This document shows, piece by piece, positions 15,625 to 23,855 of a DNA stretch of 64,000 nucleotides. The notes under the pieces were generated by a model. The model made no database searches and was not told the DNA's origin. It saw nothing but the letters and a program-made list of their open reading frames with translations. A program made the position numbers and the translations under genes. Source of the DNA: Salinimicrobium tongyeongense. Lineage in GTDB: Bacteria > Bacteroidota > Bacteroidia > Flavobacteriales > Flavobacteriaceae. How positions within the stretch are numbered: position 1 is the stretch's first letter; each line of letters starts with the position of its first letter. The stretch spans positions 1,054,001 to 1,118,000 of the forward strand of contig NZ_CP069620.1 in assembly GCF_026109735.1 (NCBI RefSeq), in the 5' to 3' direction.

Positions 15625-15655
15625 GAGGTGTCAAAAATGCCATTTTTGGCACCTC
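15625..15655. repeat. dispersed CAAAAATGSCATTTTTG palindrome, copy 1
   Basis: 31-bp near-perfect palindrome with GAGGTG and CACCTC outer arms. It lies inside the Met leader transcript, between terminator 1 and leader 2. One of 13 intergenic copies in the window. Confidence 0.85.
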
Positions 15656-15678
15656 AGCTTTTTAATTTTTACTGCAAC

Positions 15679-15706
15679 AAAAAAGCCGCTGCGGTGGCAG
15701 CGGCTT
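15679..15706 (-). terminator. first Met/Cys attenuator terminator
   Basis: On the minus strand a perfect 10-bp GC-rich stem (AAGCCGCTGC / GCAGCGGCTT, loop CACC) followed by six T, 24 nt after the first leader stop. CGCTGC in its 5' arm can pair with GCAGCG (15751-15746) in codons 15-16 (A-A) of the leader. Confidence 0.88.
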
Positions 15707-15730
15707 CTTGCAAATTTTATCTTTTCAGGA

Positions 15731-15799
15731 TCATGCAATAGGACGCGCTGCGGAAGGTTTCCACATCATGCACATCATATTACAAATTACCTGGTTCAT
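15731..15799 (-). CDS. Met/Cys leader peptide 1 (22 aa)
   Basis: A 22-codon ORF; residues 6-12 read CNMMCMM, followed by W13 and the tail KPSAARPIA. Five Met and two Cys codons cluster in its first half. The codons for A15-A16 (GCA GCG) contain the predicted antiterminator segment. It is the first of two tandem leaders of similar design but clearly different sequence, so the second is not a recent copy. Confidence 0.85.
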   Translation of the reverse strand: MNQVICNMMCMMWKPSAARPIA

Positions 15800-15818
15800 T
15801 TCTCGTTTTGTTCTGTCA

Positions 15819-15850
15819 CAAAGTTAACGACAGAAAATTCATTTCTCCAA
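15819..15850 (-). promoter_or_regulatory. promoter of the methionine leader-operon
   Basis: On the minus strand a perfect TAACTTTG -7 box (15826-15819) with TTG 21 nt upstream (15850-15848). The predicted start near 15811 is about 12 nt before leader 1. Confidence 0.65.
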
Positions 15851-16222
15851 AATAAATTTTCATTTTTTTTGCCCTCCTGTAATTTAAACCTTTCAAAATG
15901 CCGGGCAAACCATAGTAAATACAGCAGCTTAAGCCACATAAAATTATTTTTCTTTCTGCTTTTTAATAGAAAATGCACCACCCAGGTATTTATACTGAAT
16001 TTTTCCAGCTCCTGAAGGCTTATCTCCTCCCTTCCCCGCCCGACTCCTCTAAAAGGTGTTTATTTTTTTACAAATTTTAAGAGAACCCCGTGCCGGTTTC
16101 ACAAACTCACGTGAATTTGCTATTAAAATGTATTAAAAATTCCGCCAGAACTCAGTGCCTGTCTACCTTCGTACCGAATTTGATTTCCCTGAAAAAGGGA
16201 GAAAACGTTTAAATCTTTAAAA
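15851..16222. other. intergenic stretch, nothing recognised
   Basis: About 370 bp of AT-rich DNA between the methionine promoter and the outer-membrane protein gene. A 61-codon minus-strand ORF (15796-15981) overlaps the promoter and leader 1, has no recognisable similarity and is probably not a gene. I see no RNA gene or repeat here. Confidence 0.5.
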
Positions 16223-16864
16223 ATGAAAGTTATGAAAAGAGTATTACTGTTAGCTAGCCTTATGATCTTTGGATTTACAGCTACCTCCCACGCACAATTG
16301 CAGGAAGGAAACATCATGCTGGGGGCCGATTTGGGTAGCGGCGTCACCACTACCGCCACTAATGGCCTGTTCGGGTTTAACCTTGGGCTCGAAGAAGATT
16401 CGGGTTACAACATAGGCTTGAGCCCAAAAATGGGGTATTTTATAAATGACGATTTTGTGCTGGGTGGAATCCTCAATTTGGGTTACTACAATCCGGCGGG
16501 AGATGATGACGAGACCAGCAACATGTTCATCTACGGAATTCAGGCGTTTAGCCGGTACTATTTAACCCCCGAAGACATTGAGCTTGGCGACGAGGTGCCT
16601 GCAGGGCAGTTCTTCATTGAAACCAACGCTGGGCTGGCCGGAAGCAACATTGAAGACGGGGATACCACAAACGGCTTTGCCTTTGGGTTTGGCCCGGGTT
16701 ACTCCCTGTTCCTCAACGAAAATGTGGCGCTCGATGCAAGCCTGAAGTACAGCGGCCTTGCCGGTGGTGGTAACGACAACTACACCCACTCCCTTGGCAT
16801 TAACCTGGGGGTACAGATCTTCCTTTCAAAAAATGAAGCCGAAGATACTGTAGAGCAGTTCTAG
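16223..16864 (+). CDS. outer-membrane beta-barrel protein
   Basis: 213-aa exported protein with a signal peptide (MKRVLLLASLMIFGFTATSHAQ) and alternating Gly-rich strands such as YNIGLSPKMGYFINDDFVLGG and LGINLGVQIFLSKN, typical of the OmpW/PorT-like small barrels of Bacteroidota. The ATG at 16232 (MKRVLL) is an equally good start. Exact function unknown. A strong hairpin terminator follows. Confidence 0.75.
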   Translation: MKVMKRVLLLASLMIFGFTATSHAQLQEGNIMLGADLGSGVTTTATNGLFGFNLGLEEDSGYNIGLSPKMGYFINDDFVLGGILNLGYYNPAGDDDETSNMFIYGIQAFSRYYLTPEDIELGDEVPAGQFFIETNAGLAGSNIEDGDTTNGFAFGFGPGYSLFLNENVALDASLKYSGLAGGGNDNYTHSLGINLGVQIFLSKNEAEDTVEQF

Positions 16865-16887
16865 GTTTATTTCAAACTAACCAGCTT

Positions 16888-16930
16888 AAAAAAAGGCTTT
16901 TTTGGGTACCCTCTCAAAAAGGCCTTTTTT
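16888..16930 (+). terminator. terminator after the beta-barrel gene
   Basis: Hairpin with arms AAAAGGCTTTTTTG and CAAAAAGGCCTTTT around a GGTACCC loop, followed by TTT, 24 nt after the stop. Confidence 0.75.
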
Positions 16931-16991
16931 GATGGTTATTTTTAAAAGGAAAATGAGCTGAAGCGCTAAGGATTGAGCGGTTGTTGGAGCT

Positions 16992-17071
16992 CTCCCTAAG
17001 CCCGGGGCTTAGGGAAGCGACCCGCGAAAGCCAGACGGTACGACCGGCAGGGAGAACCGGAGCGCCCAAAT
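16992..17071. repeat. GC-rich palindromic intergenic element
   Basis: Contains a near-perfect palindrome CCCTAAGCCC/GGGGCTTAGGG and a second hairpin ACCGGCAGGGAGAACCGG. Base composition is much richer in GC than its surroundings. It resembles REP elements and lies upstream of the metK promoter. Confidence 0.5.
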
Positions 17072-17116
17072 TATTCTTAAAACTGAGATAAAGCGGCTGA
17101 TTTAAAACAAATTTTA

Positions 17117-17124
17117 TACATTTG
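17117..17124 (+). promoter_or_regulatory. -7 box of metK
   Basis: Perfect TACATTTG match to the Bacteroidota TAnnTTTG box. The start near 17131 would put the SAM-II riboswitch at the very 5' end of the mRNA. No clear -33 TTG at standard spacing was seen. Confidence 0.5.
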
Positions 17125-17137
17125 CTGCTGATAAATC

Positions 17138-17187
17138 ACAGGGAAAAATTTGACTGATTGCAACCCTCTAAAATGCTAAAGCAGTGA
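17138..17187 (+). promoter_or_regulatory. SAM-II riboswitch aptamer
   Basis: Matches the SAM-II pattern: AGGG (17140-17143) pairs with CCCT (17164-17167); the loop carries ATTTGACTGATTGCA; ACTG (17153-17156) can form the pseudoknot with CAGT (17182-17185) after the conserved GCTAAAG. SAM-II RNAs are known in Alphaproteobacteria and Bacteroidota upstream of methionine genes. AAAAATTTGAC (17144-17154) is perfectly complementary to GTCAAATTTTT (17208-17218), suggesting a competing structure that is excluded when SAM is bound. Confidence 0.85.
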
Positions 17188-17219
17188 CAACTTCTCTAGC
17201 GCTTCCTGTCAAATTTTTT
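17185..17219 (+). terminator. possible riboswitch-controlled terminator
   Basis: TGACA (17185-17189) and TGTCA (17207-17211) flank a 17-nt loop and are followed by AATTTTTT. The stem is short and weak. Its 3' side overlaps the sequence able to pair with the aptamer, so it may form only when SAM stabilises the aptamer. Confidence 0.4.
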
Positions 17220-17249
17220 CTGAATTTAACTCATAAAAAATAAAGAAGC

Positions 17250-18506
17250 ATGCCATATTTATTTACTTCAGAAAGTGTTTCTGAAGGCCACCCCGATAAA
17301 GTTGCCGACCAGATTAGCGATACCTTACTTGACAATTTTCTCGCTTTTGACCCCGAATCTAAAGTTGCCTGCGAAACCCTTGTTACCACCGGGCAGGTGG
17401 TGCTTGCGGGTGAGGTAAAGAGCGACACCTACCTGGATGTGCAGTCTATTGCCCGCGATGTGATCAACGATATTGGTTACACCAAAGGGGCCTATAAATT
17501 TAGCGGGGACTCCTGCGGGGTGATTTCTTTGATCCACGAGCAATCCCAGGACATAAGCCAGGGCGTTGACCGCGGAAACAAGGAAGAACAGGGCGCGGGC
17601 GACCAGGGAATGATGTTTGGTTACGCCACTAAAGAAACTTCTAACTACATGCCGCTGGCCCTGGATATTTCCCATAAGATCTTAATCGAGCTGGCAAAAC
17701 TGCGACGCGAAAATGACGACATCACTTACCTGCGGCCCGATTCAAAGAGCCAGGTAACCATAGAATACAGTGACGACAACGTGCCACAGCGCATTGTGTC
17801 TATCGTGGTCTCTACCCAGCACGACGAATTTGATGAAGATGACCAGCGAATGCTGGAGAAGATAAAAAAGGATATTATCGAGATCCTTATTCCGAGGGTG
17901 ATCGAACAGCTTCCAGAGTACGTTCAAAAGCTGTTTAACGACAAGATCAAATACCACATCAACCCTACCGGAAAATTTGTTATTGGCGGGCCTCACGGAG
18001 ATACCGGCCTTACCGGAAGAAAGATTATCGTAGATACTTACGGCGGAAAAGGTGCTCACGGCGGGGGCGCATTCTCGGGGAAAGACCCAAGTAAAGTAGA
18101 CCGTTCAGCGGCTTATGCGGCAAGGCACATCGCCAAAAACCTAGTGGCTGCAGGAGTGGCCGATGAGGTGTTGATACAGGTTTCTTACGCCATTGGCGTG
18201 GTAGAACCCACCTCTCTGCTTGTGGAAACCTACGGCACCAAAAAAGTAGACATCAGCAACGGGGAGATCGCAGAAAAAGTGCTGGAGATCTTTGACATGA
18301 GGCCTGCTGCCATTGAAGACAGGCTGGGCCTTAGAAATCCTATTTACAGGGAAACCGCTGCCTATGGCCACTTCGGAAAAGAGCCGCGCAAAGAAAGAAA
18401 GATCTTTAAGAGCCCCTACAACGGAGAAAAGACCATTGAAGTGAACCTGTTTACCTGGGAAGAACTCGATATGGTTGACAAGGTAAAAGAGGCTTTCAAA
18501 ATATAA
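17250..18506 (+). CDS. metK: S-adenosylmethionine synthetase
   Basis: Makes SAM from methionine and ATP. The 418-aa protein has the N-terminal [20 protein letters not shown] motif, the GAGDQG loop ([15 protein letters not shown]) and the [22 protein letters not shown] phosphate-binding signature. Length is normal for Bacteroidota. It stands alone, 63 nt after a SAM-II aptamer, so its expression should fall when its own product is abundant. It sits 2.1 kb from the divergently transcribed methionine operon. Confidence 0.96.
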   Translation: MPYLFTSESVSEGHPDKVADQISDTLLDNFLAFDPESKVACETLVTTGQVVLAGEVKSDTYLDVQSIARDVINDIGYTKGAYKFSGDSCGVISLIHEQSQDISQGVDRGNKEEQGAGDQGMMFGYATKETSNYMPLALDISHKILIELAKLRRENDDITYLRPDSKSQVTIEYSDDNVPQRIVSIVVSTQHDEFDEDDQRMLEKIKKDIIEILIPRVIEQLPEYVQKLFNDKIKYHINPTGKFVIGGPHGDTGLTGRKIIVDTYGGKGAHGGGAFSGKDPSKVDRSAAYAARHIAKNLVAAGVADEVLIQVSYAIGVVEPTSLLVETYGTKKVDISNGEIAEKVLEIFDMRPAAIEDRLGLRNPIYRETAAYGHFGKEPRKERKIFKSPYNGEKTIEVNLFTWEELDMVDKVKEAFKI

Positions 18507-18524
18507 GACCTGCAATAAAACCAT

Positions 18525-18560
18525 AAAAGGGAGGCCGACTTTAAAATCGGCCTCCCTTTT
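18525..18560. terminator. bidirectional terminator between metK and PAP2 gene
   Basis: Stem AAAAGGGAGGCCGA / TCGGCCTCCCTTTT with a short loop and A/T runs on both sides, located between two convergent genes. Confidence 0.85.
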
Positions 18561-18588
18561 TATTGCTGTAGCGCCTGGTTTTTTAGCT

Positions 18589-19200
18589 TTAAAACCTGTA
18601 AACCAGCCCCAACAGAAATTGATCTTCCCCGCTGTTAAATGTGACCTGCACATTTTCCTGCAGGTAAGGCCGGGTAAATATAAAACTGCTGCCTATACCT
18701 ATCACCGCCCCGGCAAGTATGTCGTAGCCGTCGTGCCGGGTGGCGTTAATACGGCTATAGGCCGTCCAGCCGGCAAGGGCATAAGCCGGGATTCCGTATT
18801 TAAATCCGTAGCGTTTGTGAATAAAGGAAGCCGCCTGAAAAGTAATGGACGTATGGCCCGAGGGGAAAGCCTGCCCGCCACTGTTAAACGGGCGCCTCTT
18901 GTTAATGGCATATTTTAGCCCCACCGTTACCGCTATATTAGTTGCAAAACCTTTACTGAACTGCCAGAAGCCCTGCCTGTCTTTCATTAGCGCAGTGGTG
19001 AGCACTGCGCTTGCCGGCAGTGCCAGCAGGATAATATCGCCGCTGGTTTCTACAGCCTCACTGTTGGGTTCAATAAGCTGTGCCTGCATGTTTGAAGGCA
19101 GGCTTAGCAGAAGGCCAAACAGGAAAAGAAAAACAATCTTTTTTAGCCTGGCCGCAAAAAACCTAATTGCTTCAGGATCTGAATTCGGGGAATAGTTCAT
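18589..19200 (-). CDS. PAP2-superfamily membrane phosphatase
   Basis: 203-aa membrane protein with the phosphatidic acid phosphatase type 2 motifs: KYAINKRRPF (motif 1, KxxxxxxRP), PSGHTS (motif 2) and SRINATRHDGYDILAGA (motif 3, SRxxxxxHxxxD). Such enzymes dephosphorylate lipid phosphates such as undecaprenyl diphosphate or phosphatidic acid; substrate not determinable here. An N-terminal membrane segment lies near residues 17-40. Confidence 0.85.
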   Translation of the reverse strand: MNYSPNSDPEAIRFFAARLKKIVFLFLFGLLLSLPSNMQAQLIEPNSEAVETSGDIILLALPASAVLTTALMKDRQGFWQFSKGFATNIAVTVGLKYAINKRRPFNSGGQAFPSGHTSITFQAASFIHKRYGFKYGIPAYALAGWTAYSRINATRHDGYDILAGAVIGIGSSFIFTRPYLQENVQVTFNSGEDQFLLGLVYRF

Positions 19201-19228
19201 TAAAAATTATTGCAATTTCAGGGTTAAA

Positions 19229-20125
19229 CTAAATAGTGGGGGTTCCTCCGGTAACCTGTACTGTAGAACCAGTCATATAACTGGATCCTTCGGAAGCCAG
19301 AAGCACAAAAGGCGCGGCTAGTTCTGCCGGTTGCCCCGGCCTGCCAATGGGCGTATTCTTACCAAAGTTCTCTACCTGGTCCATCGGCATGGTTGAAGGG
19401 ATCAAAGGCGTCCAGACCGGCCCCGGCGCCACACAATTCGCACGGATTCCCTTGGGTGCTAAAATTTGCCCCAGGTTAGCCGTAAAATTCTGGATCGCTC
19501 CTTTGGTGGCCGCATAGGCAAGGAGTTTTGGGTGGGGTTTATAGGCATTGATAGAAGTGGTGTTAATAATGGTACTTCCCGGCTTCATATGAGGTTCTGC
19601 GGCTTTTACAAGGTAGAACATCGAATAGATATTGGTCTTGAAAGTCTTGTCCCACTCATCACTCGGAATATCCTGTATGCTCTCCCGCGCCATTTGAAAA
19701 GCTGCATTGTTCACCAGGATATCAATTTGCCCAAACTCATCTACGGCTTTTTGCACTATATTTCTACAATGTGCCTCTTCGCTCACATCACCGGCCACTA
19801 AAATAGCTTTTTTACCGGCTTCCCGCACATGTTTTGCGGTTTCCTCAGCATCTTTATCTTCGCTAAGGTAAGCGATAAGCACATTGGCGCCCTCTCTGGC
19901 AAAGGCAATAGCCACAGCTCTTCCAATCCCCGAATCTCCGCCGGTAATTATGGCATTTTTGCCCTCCAGCTTGCCCGATCCTTTATAAGATTCTTCGCCG
20001 TGATCTACTTTAGGCTGCATTTTCGCTTCTTTTCCCGGCGTGTCCTGCTGCCGCTCCTGATCTTTAAAAGGAGGTTGTGCTTCCTTTTTCTGCGGGTGCT
20101 TCATTTCTTTGTTGTCATCTTTCAT
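19229..20125 (-). CDS. SDR-family oxidoreductase (GSP39-like)
   Basis: 298-aa short-chain dehydrogenase with a charged, Gln/Lys-rich N-terminal extension (residues 1-50), TGGDSGIGRAVA cofactor loop (TGxxxGIG), NNAA motif and the catalytic Ser-Tyr-Lys set with YAATKGA. The extension and sequence resemble B. subtilis YdaD/GSP39-type stress dehydrogenases. NAD(P) specificity and substrate unknown. A dispersed palindrome (20145-20175) lies directly upstream. Confidence 0.85.
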   Translation of the reverse strand: MKDDNKEMKHPQKKEAQPPFKDQERQQDTPGKEAKMQPKVDHGEESYKGSGKLEGKNAIITGGDSGIGRAVAIAFAREGANVLIAYLSEDKDAEETAKHVREAGKKAILVAGDVSEEAHCRNIVQKAVDEFGQIDILVNNAAFQMARESIQDIPSDEWDKTFKTNIYSMFYLVKAAEPHMKPGSTIINTTSINAYKPHPKLLAYAATKGAIQNFTANLGQILAPKGIRANCVAPGPVWTPLIPSTMPMDQVENFGKNTPIGRPGQPAELAAPFVLLASEGSSYMTGSTVQVTGGTPTI

Positions 20126-20144
20126 AGCTCATACTTTTTTTGAA

Positions 20145-20175
20145 GAGGTTCCAAAAATGGCATTTTTGACACCTC
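20145..20175. repeat. dispersed CAAAAATGSCATTTTTG palindrome, copy 2
   Basis: 31-bp palindrome GAGGTTCCAAAAATG / CATTTTTGACACCTC between the PH-domain gene and the SDR gene, both on the minus strand. Confidence 0.85.
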
Positions 20176-20247
20176 ATGTTTCCGCATGAATTTACGGAAA
20201 GTAACTCGCGGCACAGAAATGAAGGAAACTAAAATTTTGCTAAAAGT

Positions 20248-20628
20248 CTATTTTAGTACATGTTGCGCCAAAAGTTTCTGAACCTCATAGACATTTACCG
20301 ATTTGTTGAACCTCCTGCAAATACTGGGCTGCTGCTCCGAAGAAATCCAGATCTTTAGCTCGGCATCGAGGTCAAAAGTCCCTGCTGTTTCCACGCTAAA
20401 CCGGGAAATACTTTTGTAGCTTATGGATAAATACTGGGTTTTGCTCCCGGTAAGCCCCTGTTTATCTACCAGGATCAGCCTTTTGTTAGTAAAGATAAAG
20501 GTGTCCCTGAATATCTTAAAGCCCGCTTCAATTACTTCGGAATCGCACAACAGCTGCGCGAAATCACTTTGTAGTTTTTGATTGTCTACCGCCCCGGCAT
20601 TGCCCATTAAAGATGAAAAAATTCCCAT
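20248..20628 (-). CDS. bacterial PH-domain protein
   Basis: 126-aa protein matching the bacterial pleckstrin-homology (DUF1696/bPH) family: FRDTFIFTNKRLILVDKQGLTGSKTQYLSISYKSI followed by KIWISSEQ and a C-terminal helix. These domains form oligomeric rings; cellular function is generally unknown. No signal peptide. It is divergent from the acyl-CoA dehydrogenase gene. Confidence 0.8.
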   Translation of the reverse strand: MGIFSSLMGNAGAVDNQKLQSDFAQLLCDSEVIEAGFKIFRDTFIFTNKRLILVDKQGLTGSKTQYLSISYKSISRFSVETAGTFDLDAELKIWISSEQQPSICRRFNKSVNVYEVQKLLAQHVLK

Positions 20629-20756
20629 GGTGATTTGTGTTTTTCAGGAAATTTAAAACAAATAATCCATTTTTTGAGCTTCTGGATCGTGGCCTTTGAG
20701 AAAGCTTTAACAAGCTGCCTTCGCTTTAATGCCTATTTTTAGAAAAACCTTGTACT

Positions 20757-22121
20757 ATGGCCTTCTTCGGAAAAGTGAGAAACACCATCAACCTTTTAAA
20801 GAACATTGATCTTGACCAGCTGGCGAAGATCAACAAACAAATAGATCTTTCTGAAGCCATGCAAACCCTGGGGCAGCTGGATGACAATCAGCTCAAGGGG
20901 CTCATGAAAATGCTGAAGACCAAACGCCGGAAAGGGCAGCACGACCTGCCACCTATTGACGGGGATTTTTACCAGCTCGACCTGAAGCTTTCCGAAGAAC
21001 AGCGAGAGCTTCAGCTAAAGGTGCGCAACTTCATGGAAGACGAAGTGCGCCCCCTGGTGAACGACCACTGGAACAGGGCAAAATTCCCGTTTGAGATCAT
21101 AGAAAAATTCAAGAAGCTCAACATTACCGGAGTTCCTTATGAAGGATACGGCTGCCCAAATTTGCCATTTTTGATGGAGGGCATTATTGCGCAGGAGATC
21201 GCACGGGTAGATGTTTCCATTTCCACTTTCTTTGGCGTACACAGCGGGCTGGCCATGGGCTCTATTTATCTCTGCGGAAGCGAGGAACAAAAAGAAGAAT
21301 GGCTCCCAAAGATGCAGCGCCTGGAAACTATTGGCGCCTTTGGCCTTACCGAACCCAACGTGGGCAGCGGTGCTGCCGGCGGGCTTGAAACTACCTGCAG
21401 GTGGGATGGCGAGCATTGGGTACTCAACGGACAGAAAAAATGGATTGGGAATGCCACTTTTGCCGATGTGATCATCATCTGGGCGCGTGATGAAGACTCC
21501 AACCAGGTAAAAGGCTTTTTGGTTAAAAAAGACAACCCCGGCTTCAAGGCTGAAAAAATGGAAGACAAGATGGCGCTGCGAATCGTGCAAAACGCCCTGA
21601 TCACTCTAAACGATTGCAAAGTACCTGAAAGCGACCGACTTCAGAAAGCAGAATCATTCAGGGATACGGCAAAAGTGCTTAAAATGACCCGGGCAGGGGT
21701 AGCATGGCAGGCTGTGGGCTGTGCCCGGGGTGCTTATGAAAGTGCTTTGAAATACACCAAGAAAAGGGAACAATTTGGAAGGCCAATTGCTTCCTATCAG
21801 CTTATACAAAACCACCTGGTTGAAATGATCGCCAACCTCACCTCTATGCAAACGCTCTGTTTCAGGTTATCTGAACTCCAGGACCAGGGACTTTTAAAGG
21901 ATGAGCATGCATCTTTAGCAAAAGTCTATACCAGCATGCGAATGCGCGATGTGGTGAGCAGGGCCCGCGAAGTGATGGGAGGCAACGGGATTCTCCTGGA
22001 ATACGACGTTGCCCGCTTTGTAGCCGATGCCGAAGCCATTTACAGCTATGAAGGCACCAAAGAGATCAACTCCCTTATTGTGGGAAGGGCGATCACGGGC
22101 TATAGTGCGTTTGTAAATTAG
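20757..22121 (+). CDS. acyl-CoA dehydrogenase family protein
   Basis: 454-aa FAD-dependent dehydrogenase. Conserved parts: FGLTEPNVGSGAAG (FAD loop), the KKWIGNATFADV segment, REQFGRPIASYQLIQ, and the C-terminal YSYEGTKEINSLIVGR carrying the catalytic Glu. The pattern is close to glutaryl-CoA dehydrogenases. About 75 N-terminal residues (NLLKNIDLDQLAKINKQIDLSE...) precede the usual start of the fold and are not typical. Substrate uncertain. Confidence 0.85.
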   Translation: MAFFGKVRNTINLLKNIDLDQLAKINKQIDLSEAMQTLGQLDDNQLKGLMKMLKTKRRKGQHDLPPIDGDFYQLDLKLSEEQRELQLKVRNFMEDEVRPLVNDHWNRAKFPFEIIEKFKKLNITGVPYEGYGCPNLPFLMEGIIAQEIARVDVSISTFFGVHSGLAMGSIYLCGSEEQKEEWLPKMQRLETIGAFGLTEPNVGSGAAGGLETTCRWDGEHWVLNGQKKWIGNATFADVIIIWARDEDSNQVKGFLVKKDNPGFKAEKMEDKMALRIVQNALITLNDCKVPESDRLQKAESFRDTAKVLKMTRAGVAWQAVGCARGAYESALKYTKKREQFGRPIASYQLIQNHLVEMIANLTSMQTLCFRLSELQDQGLLKDEHASLAKVYTSMRMRDVVSRAREVMGGNGILLEYDVARFVADAEAIYSYEGTKEINSLIVGRAITGYSAFVN

Positions 22122-22466
22122 GCATAAGACCGCTGCGCTGCTGGAACTTACAGCCAAGATGAAGTAGGCAGTGCACAGTTTTAAGCTGGCAGTTAAAAAA
22201 GAGCCAAGAGCCAAGAGCCAAGAGTCAAGAGTCAAGAGCCAAGAGCCAAGACTTATAGTAACCAGGGTACAGTTTTAAGTTGGCAGTTGTGAAGTGGAGA
22301 GCGGAGTGGTGAAACGGAATTAGTGAAAAGCTCCTCTCTTTTGAAGAGGCGGGGTGAGGATGAGAAAAAGTAAGCAGTTCGCAGTATCACGTAAGCAGTA
22401 AAAAAATAAAAAAGTCTAGATTCTGGCTTCTAGCATCTAGTCTCTTAATAGAAAATCACCCAGCCA
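22122..22466. repeat. low-complexity spacer with GAGCCAA/GAGTCAA heptads
   Basis: 345 bp without a gene. Seven to eight copies of a 7-bp unit (GAGCCAA with GAGTCAA variants) run from about 22199 to 22252. A GACCGCTGCGCTGCT motif at 22127 recurs at 32355. No RNA gene recognised. Confidence 0.65.
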
Positions 22467-23386
22467 ATGTCATTTCTAATCATGAGTCCGCAGAAAGATC
22501 CTAAAGCCTGGATAGAGGCCTTGAAAGCCGAAGCACCAGATTTAGATCTGGAAGTATATCCTGAAGTTAAAGATCCCAAAAAAGTGGAATATGTACTTTC
22601 ATGGAAGCACCCGCACGGAATTTTTCGCGATTACCCAAACCTGAAAGTAATAGCCTCTATGGGTGCAGGCATAGATCACATTATTGGCGATAAAGAAATT
22701 GCGAAGCACATAAAGATCACCCGCCTGGTTGATGAACAGCTCACCAAAGACATGAGCGTGTTTGTACTTTCCCTTATTCTCGAATACCTGCGAAACCTGA
22801 AGGAACACCATTGCAGCCACGAATGGAATCCAAAGGCTTACGGGCGGCCAGAAAACACACAGGTGGGAATAATGGGCATGGGCGTACTGGGAGTGGGCGT
22901 CGCCGAAAAACTGATCCGGAATAAATTCAATGTCACCGGCTGGTCAAAGACTAAAAAGGAAATTCTGGGCGTGACTACCTACCACGGCGATGAACAGCTG
23001 CAGGAGTTTTTAAAAAATACCCAAATACTGGTGAATTTGCTGCCGCTGACTTCCAAAACAAAAAACATCCTGAATAAACAGCTTTTTGAGAAGCTCCCAA
23101 AAGGGGCTTATGTGATCAACGTGGCCCGGGGGAACATCTTATAGACGATGACCTGCTGGAGATGATCCATACCAAACATCTGTCTGGCGCTGCCCTCGAT
23201 GTTTTCCGGCAGGAACCTTTACCCGCAGAACACCCTTTCTGGAAGAACGAAAAGATCAAAGTGTCTCCACATATAGCAAGTATTACCCATCCCAAAAGTG
23301 TAGTGCCGCAGATTCTTGAGAATTATAAGAGAATGAAAGAAGGAAAGGAATTGAAGAACGTGGTTGACAGGGAGAAAGAGTATTAG
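22467..23386 (+). pseudogene. D-2-hydroxyacid dehydrogenase (GhrA-like), frameshifted
   Basis: Two adjacent frames together encode one glyoxylate/hydroxypyruvate reductase A-like enzyme. The first (22467-23144) runs through the NAD-binding GIMGMGVLGVGVAEKL to INVARGNIL and stops; the second (23162-23386) continues DDDLLEMIHTKHLSGAALDVFRQEPLP and ends normally. One missing base near 23141 explains it, as family members read ARGxxLVDxDLL here. It is either a recent null mutation or a sequencing error. An IS element lies 37 bp downstream. Confidence 0.85.
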
Positions 23387-23456
23387 TATTCAGTGGTCAG
23401 TGGTCAGTGGTCAGTATGTACGTCCCTGATATAGGTTGACCATAAAATCAACTTAC

Positions 23457-23855
23457 ATGAAGTCAAATATTCGATTGCTCAGTAAACATCGGAAATTCTC
23501 CGATGAGTTCAAAAGACAAATTGTGAATGATTATGAAAGTGGCAGGTACAGTGTATTTCAACTGTCTAAGCTTCACGGAATGTCACGGTCTATGATCTAT
23601 AACTGGATTCATAAATTTTCTACCTTTAACGAGAAAGGTTATAGAGTTGTAGAAATGAAAGACAGTAGCAGTAAAAAGATGCAAGAGCTGGAGGCCAAAA
23701 ACAAGGAACTGGAAGCAGCTTTAGGGCGTAAACAGATACAGTTGGATTATTTAGAAAAGATGATCGAACTGGCTAAGTCAGAACTCGATATCGACATTAA
23801 AAAAAACTACAGCACCCCACAATCAACTGGTTCAGGAAAAACAAAGAAAAAGTGA
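23457..23855 (+). CDS. IS3-family transposase OrfA
   Basis: DNA-binding subunit: a helix-turn-helix (KFSDEFKRQIVNDYESGRYSVFQLSKLHGMSRSMIYNWIHKF) followed by a leucine-zipper-like coiled coil (residues 70-105). I chose the ATG at 23457 (MKSNIRLL). It ends in an A-rich AAAAAG just before TGA, and orfB is in the -1 frame overlapping by 4 nt, the usual layout for programmed frameshifting to an OrfAB fusion. Confidence 0.88.
   Translation: MKSNIRLLSKHRKFSDEFKRQIVNDYESGRYSVFQLSKLHGMSRSMIYNWIHKFSTFNEKGYRVVEMKDSSSKKMQELEAKNKELEAALGRKQIQLDYLEKMIELAKSELDIDIKKNYSTPQSTGSGKTKKK

Noticed and set aside
15796-15981. 61-codon minus-strand ORF upstream of the methionine leaders
   Set aside because: It overlaps the predicted promoter and leader 1, is in a different frame from the leader, and has no recognisable protein features.
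22199-22252. Heptad GAGCCAA array as a CRISPR
   Set aside because: Units are 7 bp without spacers; no cas genes nearby. No CRISPR array was seen anywhere in the window.
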